From contig NZ_JAAXOW010000001.1 of assembly GCF_012396185.1 (NCBI RefSeq), positions 806,001 through 870,000 of the forward strand: DNA of 64,000 bases, written 5' to 3'. Below the pieces are notes generated by a model. That model had not been told where the DNA came from. It searched no databases and worked only from the letters and a program-made list of their open reading frames with translations. A program made the translations under genes and the position numbers. The stretch comes from Sanguibacter hominis ATCC BAA-789 (GTDB taxonomy: Bacteria; Actinomycetota; Actinomycetes; Actinomycetales; Cellulomonadaceae). The stretch's first letter is position 1. The number at the start of each line of letters is the position of its first letter. Shown here one piece after another: positions 27,311 through 36,050 of the stretch.

Positions 27311-27535
27311 GACCGTGACGCTAGCAGCAACGAGCCGACCAGCGCTAACACTCCAGCAATTTGCGCACCAATCTCGAGCGCACCGATCTCTTGCGCAGCG
27401 GCTCGTCGCCCAGGAGTTGCATTTATTGTGTCTCGAGCCAGCCGATCCTTGCACCCATTCCCACTCGAGTTTCGGGTCTCACTGCAGTCGACGATGTGTC
27501 AGGCACCCCGACGTCGCAGTCGGGTCAAGCCTCGC

Positions 27536-28744
27536 TCAGCGGGCGGGCCACCGCAGGATCGCGCCGCCGACCCCGTGGCGGTCGACCTCCTCGGTCGTCG
27601 TCCAGGCGACGTGATCACCCGCGATCACCGTGTCCCCGATGCGCTGATCGACGAGGAGCCGCTCAACGGTCCGGGTCTCGAGGTCGACGACGATCACGGG
27701 CCGCTGGTCACCTTCGACCCCGCGATCGGCGGACAGGACGACCCGTCCGTCGGCCAGCCACGGGTCATAGACGTGGTCGCCGACGAGTCTGGCGCCGGTG
27801 CGCTGCTCGCGGTCGAGGACCCAGAAGCTGTTCTCCTCGCTACCCTCCGGCGACGACTCCCTGACGACGACATGCTGGTCGTCCCCGCCGACGACCCACG
27901 TGTCTGGTGTCAGCGTCAGGAGGGGTGTGCTCGCGCCGTCGCGCGTCACGACGCTCACGTCGCAGGCACCTTCCGCGCTCTTCGCGCACTCGGTCACGAG
28001 CACGTCGGCTCCCGCGGCGACGACCTCGACGTCGACCTCGACATCCGACGGACGTTGCTCCGCGGCGACCTTCTCCCCCGTCCAGCGGACGAGGTTGCCG
28101 TCCTCGTCGAACGCACCCCACGCGGCGAGCACGGCGATGTCGGCGTCGCCCTCGCCGCCTTCAGCGATCACGGTCCCCTCGGTCGCGCCGTCGGGCGCGT
28201 AGAGCAGGCGCCACGTGCGGTAGTCGATCTGGTAGGTCCGCTCCACCCACGCGGTACCGCCGTCGACGAAGGCAGCCAGCTCCGCGCGATCGACGTAGGC
28301 GTCGGGCTCGTCCGGGACTCGCAGCACCGTCGCACCGTCGGCCGTGACGATCTGGGGCGGGCCGTACGGGTCCTTGCCCACGGGCCCGCCGCCCGTGCCG
28401 ACGTCCCCCTCGATCGTCGAGACGAGCGCGGCGCCGTCCGGGCGCAGGTCACGGACCCTCGGCCGCCAGCCATTCTTCGCGTCGAGCGTGCGCACCAGCT
28501 CGACGCCGTCTCCGAGCGCCACGGGCTGCGCCTCCGCGAGCACGTCGATCGTCGGCCCCGTGATCGGGCTGCTGTCCGCCCAGGCGAGGATCGGCTTCTC
28601 GGCAGCGGGCGTCGTGACTGCAGGCGACGCGACCGCCGCATGCGGCGTCGTCACCCCCGGGCTCACGGCTGGCTGCTCGGCGGTGCAGGCCGGGAGCGCG
28701 CTGAGCGCGAGCACGGCGATGCCGGTCCTCATTCCTCGTTGCAT
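27536..28744 (-). CDS. Lipoprotein, first of a tandem paralogous pair
   Basis: The gene encodes 402 residues from the ATG at 28744 with GGGGGAA upstream. The signal peptide ends in the lipobox LSALPAC. A Thr/Pro linker follows, then repeated blade-like segments with WRLLYAPDG, FVDGGTAWVERTY, DDQHVVVRES and HVAWTTT that point to a beta-propeller outside the membrane. It ends GVGGAILRWPAR. The neighbouring 28965-30131 gene has the same signal peptide, linker and terminal motif GVGGAILSWP, but much of the middle has diverged. Function unknown; a surface sensor or scaffold is plausible. Confidence 0.85.
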   Translation of the reverse strand: MQRGMRTGIAVLALSALPACTAEQPAVSPGVTTPHAAVASPAVTTPAAEKPILAWADSSPITGPTIDVLAEAQPVALGDGVELVRTLDAKNGWRPRVRDLRPDGAALVSTIEGDVGTGGGPVGKDPYGPPQIVTADGATVLRVPDEPDAYVDRAELAAFVDGGTAWVERTYQIDYRTWRLLYAPDGATEGTVIAEGGEGDADIAVLAAWGAFDEDGNLVRWTGEKVAAEQRPSDVEVDVEVVAAGADVLVTECAKSAEGACDVSVVTRDGASTPLLTLTPDTWVVGGDDQHVVVRESSPEGSEENSFWVLDREQRTGARLVGDHVYDPWLADGRVVLSADRGVEGDQRPVIVVDLETRTVERLLVDQRIGDTVIAGDHVAWTTTEEVDRHGVGGAILRWPAR

Positions 28745-28860
28745 GTGTTCCCCCTGCTCAAGCCAGCGAAGCGCTGGCACGCTCACGCTATCGACCGAGG
28801 CGACGGCGGGAAAGGGGCAGGTGCTGCAAGGTCGGTCGCCGACGGCGCGGTCGGCGGGTC
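28681..28860 (-). repeat. Copy A of a ~180-bp near-identical repeat (signal-peptide codons plus 5' region)
   Basis: This segment and 30067-30247 differ at only about eight positions by eye. The repeat begins inside the signal-peptide codons of each lipoprotein and runs through the RBS, a GCCAGCG-CTT-CGCTGGC hairpin and the probable promoter. It ends sharply near 28860 and 30247. Confidence 0.85.
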
Positions 28861-28881
28861 CCGTCGAAGGAGCCTCGTAGC

Positions 28882-28935
28882 GACGCCGGCGTGATGACGG
28901 GCCAGGACCTGCCCGTCGACCGTGGCGAGGCCTAG
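28882..28935 (+). pseudogene. Remnant of a second surE 3' end
   Basis: The plus strand here encodes DAGVMTGQDLPVDRGEA and a TAG stop. The first ten residues match the end of the intact SurE (DAGVMTGQDFPEP at 25987-26025), but the last residues differ. No coding sequence precedes it. The upstream bases belong to the lipoprotein promoter repeat. It is best read as a recombination scar from a related surE allele. Confidence 0.75.
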
Positions 28936-28964
28936 CCGTCGGCGGCCAGGCACGGCGTCGCCCG

Positions 28965-30131
28965 TCAGTCGCCGTGCGGCCAGCTCAGGATGGCGCCACC
29001 GACCCCGTCTGCCCCAGCGGGACCGGAGGCCGTCCACGCGGCGAGATCACCAGCGAGCGAGAGACCCAGCGGCAGCCGATCGACCGGCAGACGCTCGGAC
29101 CGCTGCTCGACGACGTCGACCAGGAACAGCTCGTGCTCCCCCTCCGCATCCATGGACTCGCCCGTCATCAGGACCCGGCCGTCGTCCAGACCGGGCTCGT
29201 AGGGATCCGCGCCGAGCAGCCGGACGGCCGTGCGTGCCGTCCGGTCGAGCACCCACACCTGCGAGTCATCCTCGCCGACGGCGACCTGGACCACGACGTG
29301 CTGCTCGTCCGCCGCTCTGACGAAGACGCTGCCGGGAGCACGGACGAGCGGCGTGCTGCTGCCCTCCGGGTTCTCGACGCTGACCTCGCAGCCGTCGTCC
29401 GTGCAGCTGTTCACCAGGAGGTCGTTCCCGCCCGGGGTGACCCACACGTCCGGCGCGTCAGACGACCGCGGGACCCTCGTCCCGTCCCAGCCGAGCGCGC
29501 CACCGCGGTCGTCGTACGCAGCGGACCGGCCGAGCGCACGCACGGCGATCTCGACACCGTCCCCTTCAGCGACCACGCGGCCCTCGTCCTCGCCGTCGGG
29601 CGCGTAGAGCAGGCGCCACGGGCCCTCGACCGACCGCTCGACCCATGCGACGCCCCCGTCGACGAACCTTGCGAGCGTGCCGGGGTCGACCATCCCTGAG
29701 ACCTCCCACCCTGGCGAGCGGAGCGTCGTCGTCCCGTGCGCACCGACGAGGCGGAGGGGCCCGTACCCGTCCGGTCCACCGCCCGGGCTCGCGTCACCCT
29801 CGAGGTCGACGGCGAGATACGTCCCGTCAGGTCGCAGGTCGACGACCGCGGGCCGCCAGCCCTCGGCCACCCTCAGCTCGGACACGAGCATGACCCCCTC
29901 GCCGAGGCGCACGTCCACCGCGTCGTCGATGTCGATGGTCGGACCGTCGACCGGTGTCCCGTCCGCCCAGGCGAGGATCGGTTCCTCGGGAGCGGGCGTC
30001 GTGACCGCAGGGGACGCGACGCCCCCAGGCGGCGTGGTCACCCCCGGGCTCGCGGCTGGCTCCTCGGCGGTGCAGGCCGCGAGCGCGCTGAGCGCGAGCA
30101 CGGCGATGCCGGTCCCCATTCCTCGTCGCAT
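28965..30131 (-). CDS. Lipoprotein, second of the tandem paralogous pair
   Basis: The gene encodes 388 residues from the ATG at 30131 with GGGGGAA upstream. The signal peptide and lipobox LSALAAC and the linker are nearly identical to those of the 27536-28744 paralogue. The body contains matching propeller-like segments (FVDGGVAWVERSV, PWRLLYAPDGEDEG, DEQHVVVQVA, DGVGGAILSWPHG). It lies directly downstream of trpS on the same strand, after a 150-bp gap with its own promoter region. It probably represents the ancestral copy, because its far side abuts trpS and its near side abuts the surE-tail remnant. Function unknown. Confidence 0.85.
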   Translation of the reverse strand: MRRGMGTGIAVLALSALAACTAEEPAASPGVTTPPGGVASPAVTTPAPEEPILAWADGTPVDGPTIDIDDAVDVRLGEGVMLVSELRVAEGWRPAVVDLRPDGTYLAVDLEGDASPGGGPDGYGPLRLVGAHGTTTLRSPGWEVSGMVDPGTLARFVDGGVAWVERSVEGPWRLLYAPDGEDEGRVVAEGDGVEIAVRALGRSAAYDDRGGALGWDGTRVPRSSDAPDVWVTPGGNDLLVNSCTDDGCEVSVENPEGSSTPLVRAPGSVFVRAADEQHVVVQVAVGEDDSQVWVLDRTARTAVRLLGADPYEPGLDDGRVLMTGESMDAEGEHELFLVDVVEQRSERLPVDRLPLGLSLAGDLAAWTASGPAGADGVGGAILSWPHGD

Positions 30132-30247
30132 GTGTTCCCCCTGCTCAGGCCAGCGAAGCGCTGGCACGCTCACGCTATCGACCGGGGCGACGGCGGGGAA
30201 GGGGCAGGTGCTGCGAGGTCGGTCGCCGACGGCGCGGTCGGCGGGTC
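30067..30247 (-). repeat. Copy B of the ~180-bp near-identical repeat
   Basis: Partner of 28681-28860. It covers the signal-peptide codons and the upstream region of the second lipoprotein gene. Confidence 0.85.
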
Positions 30248-30281
30248 CGTCAGACCGGGCCCGCCGACCGTCAGCCGTCGA

Positions 30282-31349
30282 TCAGTAGGTCGTCCCCATG
30301 AGGCGGCGGACGTCGTCGAGGGTCGCGTCAGCGAGCTCGTTCGCCCGCTCGTTGCCGCGGGCGAGCATCTCGAGCACGTCGTCGCCGTGCGCGGCGAGCT
30401 CGGCGCGCCGCTCGCGGATCGGCCGCAGGTACTCGACGAGCGCCTCGGTGACCTCGCGCTTGAGCGTGCCCGCACCGCCGTCGCCGATGCGGGCGGCCGC
30501 GACCTCGGGGTCCTCGCCCGTCGTGAGCGACAGCAGACCGAGCAGGTTCGCCACCTCGGGGCGTCCCTCCGGGTCGTACGTGATCGTGCGCTCCGCATCG
30601 GTCTTCGCGCGCTTGACCCACTTCGCGGTCTCGTCCGCGGTCGCAGACAGCATGAGCGTGTTGCCGCGCGACTTGCTCATCTTCGTGCCGTCGGTCCCGA
30701 GGATCGTCGGGGTCGGCGCGAGGAGCGCCTCAGGCTCGCGGAAATACTGCTCGCCGCCCGCGTACCGCTGGTTGAACCGGCGGGCGATCGTGCGCGTCAT
30801 CTCGAGGTGCGGCAGCTGATCCTGCCCGACAGGCACGAGGTTGCCGTGGCAGAACAGGATGTCCGCAGCCTGGTGCACGGGGTAGGTGAGCATGAGGCCG
30901 CTCATCGCACGCCCGCCCGTCGCCGCCGTCTCGGCCTTGACCGTGGGGTTGCGCTCGAGCTCGGAGACGGACACGAGCGAGAGGAACGGCAGCATGAGCT
31001 GGTTGAGCGCCGGCACCGCGGAGTGCGTGAAGATCGTCGTCTTCTCGGGGTCGATGCCGCTCGCGAGGTAGTCGAGCATGATCTCGCGGACCGTCCCGCG
31101 CAGGTCGCCCATGACGTCCCGGTCGGTGATGACCTGGTAGTCGGCGAGGATCAGGATCGTCTCGACACCCGCCGTCTGCAGCCGGACGCGGTTGGCGATC
31201 GTCCCGAAGTAGTGGCCGATGTGCAGCGACCCGGTGGGCCGCTCACCCGTGAGCACGCGGAACTGCGAGGGGTCCTTGGCGATCTGCTCCTCGACCTGGG
31301 CGCTGCGCGCGCGTGCGGCCTCGAGGGTCGAGATGGGTGCTTCACTCAT
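30282..31349 (-). CDS. trpS: Tryptophanyl-tRNA synthetase
   Basis: This 355-residue class I aminoacyl-tRNA synthetase charges tRNA-Trp. The ATP-binding HIGH motif is in TGSLHIGHYFG (near residue 46) and the KMSKS motif is in GTKMSKSRGN. MSGLMLTYPVHQAADIL and VPVGQDQLPHLEMTR are the tryptophan-pocket segments. The ATG at 31349 has AGGAG about 10 nt upstream. The upstream region encodes a 13-residue leader with three Trp codons and competing hairpins, so its expression probably responds to tryptophan or charged tRNA-Trp. Confidence 0.97.
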   Translation of the reverse strand: MSEAPISTLEAARARSAQVEEQIAKDPSQFRVLTGERPTGSLHIGHYFGTIANRVRLQTAGVETILILADYQVITDRDVMGDLRGTVREIMLDYLASGIDPEKTTIFTHSAVPALNQLMLPFLSLVSVSELERNPTVKAETAATGGRAMSGLMLTYPVHQAADILFCHGNLVPVGQDQLPHLEMTRTIARRFNQRYAGGEQYFREPEALLAPTPTILGTDGTKMSKSRGNTLMLSATADETAKWVKRAKTDAERTITYDPEGRPEVANLLGLLSLTTGEDPEVAAARIGDGGAGTLKREVTEALVEYLRPIRERRAELAAHGDDVLEMLARGNERANELADATLDDVRRLMGTTY

Positions 31350-31379
31350 GTGTGCGGGCTCCTGGGATCGGGCGCCGCC

Positions 31380-31453
31380 CCCGCGACCGAGGCGCGGGCC
31401 CGGCTGCGGCGAGCAGCTCGGGGACACGGACGGTCACGGCTGCGCGGGCAGCC
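31380..31453 (-). promoter_or_regulatory. Putative trpS attenuator: competing hairpins
   Basis: On the minus strand GGCTGC-CCGC-GCAGCC (31453-31438) is a perfect 6-bp hairpin inside the leader ORF, right after the Trp codons. A second GCAGCC lies further down the leader and could compete for the same GGCTGC. CCCGCG...CGCGGG (31398-31380) forms a downstream hairpin. A ribosome stalled on the UGG codons would cover the first stem and shift the balance (inference). Confidence 0.5.
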
Positions 31454-31475
31454 ACCACCATGCGTGCGTCGTCAT
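31434..31475 (-). CDS. trpS leader peptide, MTTHAWWWLPAQP
   Basis: A 13-codon ORF ends 84 nt upstream of trpS on the same strand. Three consecutive TGG codons in a 13-residue peptide are far beyond chance, since Trp is the rarest residue. They match the arrangement of ribosome-stalling trp leaders in other bacteria, including actinobacteria. A G-rich GGGGGC precedes the ATG as a weak RBS. Confidence 0.75.
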   Translation of the reverse strand: MTTHAWWWLPAQP

Positions 31476-31512
31476 GCCCCCAAGGCTACCGCGTCCGGCA
31501 CGAGTACCGGGC

Positions 31513-34383
31513 TCACGCGAACGCCTCCGGCGGCGGGCACGCGCACACCAGGTTCCGGTCGCCGTACGCCTGATCGATGCGGCGCACGGACGGCCAGTAC
31601 TTGCGGCCACGCTGCCCCGGCGCCGGGAACACCGCGAGGTCCCGCGGGTACGGGTGCATCCACTGCTCGACGAGGCTCGCCGCGGTGTGCGGCGCGTGCA
31701 CGAGCGGGTTGTCGTCGGCAGGCCACCGGCCCTCCGCGACGGCGTCGGCCTCTGCGCGGATCGCGACCATCGCGTCGACGAAGCGGTCGAGCTCGGCGAG
31801 GTCCTCGCTCTCGGTCGGCTCGACCATGAGCGTCCCCGCGACAGGGAACGACACGGTGGGTGCGTGGAAGCCGTAGTCGACGAGCCGCTTCGCGACGTCG
31901 TCGACCGTGATGCCCGTCGCGGCCCGCAGGGGCCGCAGGTCGAGGATGCACTCGTGCGCGACGAGCCCGCCCTCGCCCGTGTAGAGCACGGGGAAGTGGT
32001 CGCGCAGCCGCGCCGCGAGGTAGTTCGCACCGAGCACGGCTGATGCGGTGGCGTGCCGCAGCCCGTCCGTGCCCATCATCCGGAGGTACGCCCACGTGAT
32101 CGGCAGGACGAGCGGGCTGCCGAGCGGCGCGGCGGACAGGATCCGGCGGTGCGCCGGACCGTCGTCGTCCATCGGCGCGGCGGCGCGCGGGTCGAGCGGG
32201 TGCCCGGGCAGGAAGGGAGCGAGGTGCTCGCGCACCGCGACCGGCCCCACGCCCGGGCCGCCCCCGCCGTGCGGGATGCAGAACGTCTTGTGCAGGTTGA
32301 GGTGCGAGACGTCGCCCAGGTCGCCGAGGCGGACGTGGCCGAGCAGCGCGTTGAGGTTCGCCCCGTCGACGTACACCTGACCGCCCGCCGCGTGTACGAC
32401 GTCGCGCACCTCGGTGATCGTGTCCTCGTAGACGCCGTGCGTCGACGGGTAGGTGACCATGATCGCGGCGAGGTCGTCCGCATGCTCCGCGACCTTGGCG
32501 CGCAGGTCGTCGAGGTCGATGCTGCCGGTCTCGTCGCACGCGACGACGACGACGCGCAGCCCCGCGAGGACGGCGCTGGCCGCGTTCGTGCCGTGCGCCG
32601 ACGACGGGATGAGGCACACGGTGCGTGCCGCGTCGCCGCGGGAGCGGTGGTACTCGCGCACCGCGAGGAGCCCGGCGAGCTCGCCCTGGCTGCCAGCGTT
32701 GGGCTGGAGGCTCACAGCGGCGTAGCCGGTCAGGTCGGCGAGCCACCGCTCGAGGTCCGCGACGAGTGCGAGCGTCCCGGCGGCGTCCTGCGGCGGTGCG
32801 AACGGGTGCAGGTCCGCGAACGCGGGCCACGTCACGGGCGTCATCTCGACCGCCGAGTTGAGCTTCATCGTGCACGAGCCGAGCGGGATCATGCCGCGAT
32901 CGAGCGCATAGTCCTTGTCCTCGAGCGCACGCATGTACCGCACGAGGCTCGTCTCGGAGCGGTGCGTGCGGAACACGGGATGAGTGAGGTAGTCGCTCGT
33001 GCGGCGCAGCGCGGCCGGGATGCCGACGTCGGGCGTCCCGTCCGCGGCGGGTGCGGCACCGTGCGCGGTGAGGACCTCAGCGAGGAGCTCGACCTCGGCG
33101 TCCGTCGTCGTCTCGTCGAGCGTCACCTGGAGCGTGTCGTCGTCGGCGAGCCAGAGCAGGAGGTCGCGCTCGGCGGCCGCCGCGACGGCCCGCGCCGCGC
33201 GGCCGGGCAGGCGCACGGCGAGCGTGTCGACCACGTCGCGGTGCACGACGGCGTCGCCGAGGGCGCGGGCGAGCCGCACCGTGCGGTCGTGGACGGCGCA
33301 CGCGATGCGGGCGAGCCCGTCGGGTCCGTGGTGCACGGCGTACATCGACGCGACGACCGCGAGGAGGACCTGCGCGGTGCAGATGTTGCTCGTGGCCTTC
33401 TCACGGCGGATGTGCTGCTCGCGCGTCTGGAGGCTCAGGCGGTAGGCGGGGTCGCCGTCGGCATCCTTGGACACCCCGACGAGGCGGCCGGGAAGCTGCC
33501 GTTCGAGGCCCGCGCGCACAGCCATGTAGCCGGCGTGCGGGCCGCCGTAGCCGAGCGGCACGCCGAAGCGCTGGGTGGTGCCCACAGCGACGTCCGCGCC
33601 GAGCTCGCCCGGAGCGCGCACGAGGGTGAGCGCGAGCAGGTCCGCCGCGGCGACGACGAGGCCGCCGCGCGCGTGCACGGCGGCCGCGACGGCAGACGGG
33701 TCCCAGAGCCGTCCCGACGCGCCGGGATGCTGGACGAGCACGCCGAACGCGGGCGGCAGGTCCTCGGGTGCCGTGTCTGCGAGCGGCACCTCGACGACCT
33801 CGATGCCGACCGCCTCGGCACGGTGCGCGAGCAGCGCGCGCGTCTGCGGCAGGGCGTCCGCGTCGACGAGGAACACGTCGGTCGGCTCGGCCGGGCGCGC
33901 GGCGCGGCGAGCGAGCAGCATGCCCTCGACGACGGCGGTGCCCTCGTCGAGCATCGACGCGTTCGCCGTCGCGAGCCCCGTGAGGTCCGCGACCATCGTC
34001 TGGAAGTTGAGGAGCGCCTCGAGGCGCCCCTGGGAGATCTCCGGCTGGTACGGCGTGTACGCCGTGTACCAGCCGGGCGCCTCGAGGATCCCGCGGCGGA
34101 TCGCCGCCGGCGTGATCGTGCCGTGATAGCCCATGCCGAGGAAGGACCGGCGCACGCGGTTCGCGGCCGCGAGCGCGGCCAGCTCTGCGAGCGTCTCGCG
34201 CTCGTCGGCCGGTGCGGGCAGCGCAGACGCGAGCGGGTCGGCGTCCGCGTGCAGGACGACGCCCGGGACCGCGCGCTCGACGAGCGCGTCGAGCGACGCG
34301 AGGCCCGGGTCCACGGCGGCGAGCATGCGGCGCTGGTCCGACGCGTCGGTCCCGACGTGACGGTCGCCGAAACCTGACGTCAT
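31513..34383 (-). CDS. gcvP: Glycine dehydrogenase (P protein of the glycine cleavage system)
   Basis: This 956-residue PLP enzyme decarboxylates glycine and transfers the aminomethyl group to lipoyl-GcvH. It is the single-chain form with two homologous halves. The PLP lysine lies in [18 protein letters not shown], and the N-terminal half has [12 protein letters not shown] and [12 protein letters not shown]. The length matches the family. The start is at [11 protein letters not shown], 13 bp after the gcvH stop. Last gene of gcvT-gcvH-gcvP. Confidence 0.98.
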   Translation of the reverse strand: MTSGFGDRHVGTDASDQRRMLAAVDPGLASLDALVERAVPGVVLHADADPLASALPAPADERETLAELAALAAANRVRRSFLGMGYHGTITPAAIRRGILEAPGWYTAYTPYQPEISQGRLEALLNFQTMVADLTGLATANASMLDEGTAVVEGMLLARRAARPAEPTDVFLVDADALPQTRALLAHRAEAVGIEVVEVPLADTAPEDLPPAFGVLVQHPGASGRLWDPSAVAAAVHARGGLVVAAADLLALTLVRAPGELGADVAVGTTQRFGVPLGYGGPHAGYMAVRAGLERQLPGRLVGVSKDADGDPAYRLSLQTREQHIRREKATSNICTAQVLLAVVASMYAVHHGPDGLARIACAVHDRTVRLARALGDAVVHRDVVDTLAVRLPGRAARAVAAAAERDLLLWLADDDTLQVTLDETTTDAEVELLAEVLTAHGAAPAADGTPDVGIPAALRRTSDYLTHPVFRTHRSETSLVRYMRALEDKDYALDRGMIPLGSCTMKLNSAVEMTPVTWPAFADLHPFAPPQDAAGTLALVADLERWLADLTGYAAVSLQPNAGSQGELAGLLAVREYHRSRGDAARTVCLIPSSAHGTNAASAVLAGLRVVVVACDETGSIDLDDLRAKVAEHADDLAAIMVTYPSTHGVYEDTITEVRDVVHAAGGQVYVDGANLNALLGHVRLGDLGDVSHLNLHKTFCIPHGGGGPGVGPVAVREHLAPFLPGHPLDPRAAAPMDDDGPAHRRILSAAPLGSPLVLPITWAYLRMMGTDGLRHATASAVLGANYLAARLRDHFPVLYTGEGGLVAHECILDLRPLRAATGITVDDVAKRLVDYGFHAPTVSFPVAGTLMVEPTESEDLAELDRFVDAMVAIRAEADAVAEGRWPADDNPLVHAPHTAASLVEQWMHPYPRDLAVFPAPGQRGRKYWPSVRRIDQAYGDRNLVCACPPPEAFA

Positions 34384-34396
34384 CGCGGGCGCCGCC

Positions 34397-34774
34397 TCAG
34401 GCGCCGACGAGCGAGGCGTACGCGGCGGCGTCGAGCAGCGAGTCGATCGTCGCCGGGTCGTCGGGGGCGACGACGTAGAGCCACGCGGCGTACGCGTCGG
34501 CGTTGACGAGCGCCGGGTCGTCGACGACCGCAGTGTTGATCTCGACGATCTCCCCGTCGATCGGCGCGAACAGCTCGGAGACAGACTTGGTCGACTCGAT
34601 CTCGCCCGCCACGTGACCGGCGACGACCCGCGTGCCCGGCTCGGGCAGCTCGACGAAGACGATGTCACCAAGCTCGGTCGCGGCGTGCGCCGTGACCCCC
34701 ACACGCACCTGCCCGTCGACGACGGCGACCCACTCGTGCTCGGCCGTGTACCTCAGGTCTGCGGGGATGGTCAT
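34397..34774 (-). CDS. gcvH: Glycine cleavage system H protein
   Basis: This 125-residue lipoyl carrier has [10 protein letters not shown] at the N-terminus and the lipoylated Lys in [20 protein letters not shown]. It shuttles the methylamine intermediate from GcvP to GcvT. Its ATG overlaps the gcvT stop as TGATG, so the two are translationally coupled. Confidence 0.98.
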   Translation of the reverse strand: MTIPADLRYTAEHEWVAVVDGQVRVGVTAHAATELGDIVFVELPEPGTRVVAGHVAGEIESTKSVSELFAPIDGEIVEINTAVVDDPALVNADAYAAWLYVVAPDDPATIDSLLDAAAYASLVGA

Positions 34775-35880
34775 CAGGATTCCTTCCGGGAGTAGAACGG
34801 GAGCGTGCTGACGGTGACGGGGACGCGCGTGCCGCGCACGTCCGCCTCGAGCGGGAGCCCAGGGTCGGTCAGGGCCGGGTCGACGTAGGCGAGCGCGATC
34901 GGGTGGCCGAGCGTCGGCGAGAGCGCTCCGGACGTGACCTCCCCGACGACCGTGTCGCCGTCGAGGATCGCGGTGCCCGCCCGTGGGGCGCGGCGCCCCT
35001 CGCCGACGAGACCGACGAGCTGACGGGCATCGGCCGGCGGGCCCGCGAGGACCGCATCGCGACCGACGAACTCGCCCTTGCGGGCGACCGGGACCGACCG
35101 GGAGAGCCCGGCCTGCGCGGGGTGCACCTGCCCGGTGAGCTCGTTGCCGTAGAGCGGCATGCCTGCCTCGAGCCGGAGCGTGTCGCGCGCCGCGAGCCCG
35201 GCGGGGACCGCGCCCAGGTCGGCACCCGCCGCGAGCACGGCGTCCCACAGCGCGGGGGCCGCCGACGCCTCGAGGTAGAGCTCGAAGCCGTCCTCGCCCG
35301 TGTACCCCGTCCGTGCGACGAGGCCGTCAGCACCGGCGAACCGCATGGGCAGCGCTCGGTAGTAGCGCAGCGTCTCGAGACCGTCGACCTCGAGGTCGAC
35401 GACCCGCTCGAGGACCTCCCGCGAGCGCGGGCCCTGGACGGCGACGAGCGCGAGCTCGTCCGTGACGTCGTCGACCTCGCAGTCCGCGCCGCGGCACCGT
35501 GACCGCAGCTCGTCGCGGACGAGGTCGCGGTTGGACGCGTTCGCGACGACGAGGAAGCGGTCGGGTGCCGTGCGGTACACGATCAGGTCGTCGAGGATCC
35601 CGCCGTCCGGGGCGAGCAGCAGGCTGTACCGCGCCTGACCGTCGACGAGCGGGGAGAACAGGCCGGCGAGCGCGTGGTCCATCGCCGCTGCCGCGTGCGG
35701 ACCGGTCACGAGGATCTCCGCCATGTGACTGAGGTCGAACACTCCGGCCGCCTCGCGCACCGCCTTGTGCTCCGCGAGCTCCGACGTGAACCGCAGCGGC
35801 ATCCGCCACCCTGCAAAGTCGGTGAACCGCGCACCAGCGGCCTCGAGCCGCTCGTCGAGGGGGCTCAGGCTCAGGGACAT
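34774..35880 (-). CDS. gcvT: Aminomethyltransferase (T protein)
   Basis: This 368-residue tetrahydrofolate-dependent enzyme releases ammonia and forms methylene-THF from GcvH. Motifs include FTDFAGWRMPLRF, FDLSHMAEILVTGP, RTGYTGEDGFELY and LAARDTLRLEAGMPLYGNEL. The ATG at 35880 follows GAGGAGCG. It is first in the gcvTHP operon, and divergent from the polymerase gene across a 170-bp gap. That gap contains a GCGGGT-loop-ACCCGC hairpin (35916-35932) but no recognisable glycine riboswitch. Confidence 0.97.
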   Translation of the reverse strand: MSLSLSPLDERLEAAGARFTDFAGWRMPLRFTSELAEHKAVREAAGVFDLSHMAEILVTGPHAAAAMDHALAGLFSPLVDGQARYSLLLAPDGGILDDLIVYRTAPDRFLVVANASNRDLVRDELRSRCRGADCEVDDVTDELALVAVQGPRSREVLERVVDLEVDGLETLRYYRALPMRFAGADGLVARTGYTGEDGFELYLEASAAPALWDAVLAAGADLGAVPAGLAARDTLRLEAGMPLYGNELTGQVHPAQAGLSRSVPVARKGEFVGRDAVLAGPPADARQLVGLVGEGRRAPRAGTAILDGDTVVGEVTSGALSPTLGHPIALAYVDPALTDPGLPLEADVRGTRVPVTVSTLPFYSRKES

Positions 35881-36050
35881 CGCGCTCCTCCGCGCCGCTG
35901 CCGGTCGGGCCCCGCGCGGGTGAGGGACCCGCAGGTGAACAGGACGATCCGGGACGCAGCGCACCTCTGTGGCGAGAGTAGCAAAGGGGTGTTTCGGGCA
36001 CGTTGCGCACGTGAGAGCCGGCCAGCGTCCGGGACGCGGGAGGATGGGGC

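Noticed and set aside
28965-30131. Misassembly as the cause of the lipoprotein duplication
   Set aside because: The two bodies differ strongly and a surE-tail remnant separates them, which an assembly error would not create.
31434-32030. 198-codon minus-strand frame overlapping gcvP
   Set aside because: Its body is a shadow of gcvP in another frame. Only the last 13 codons after the final ATG lie outside gcvP and make biological sense, as the trpS leader.
35881-36050. Possible glycine riboswitch before gcvT
   Set aside because: The gap was read on the gcvT strand for the conserved glycine aptamer core (GCCGAAGG, CUCAGG-type segments). None is present; only GC hairpins are seen.
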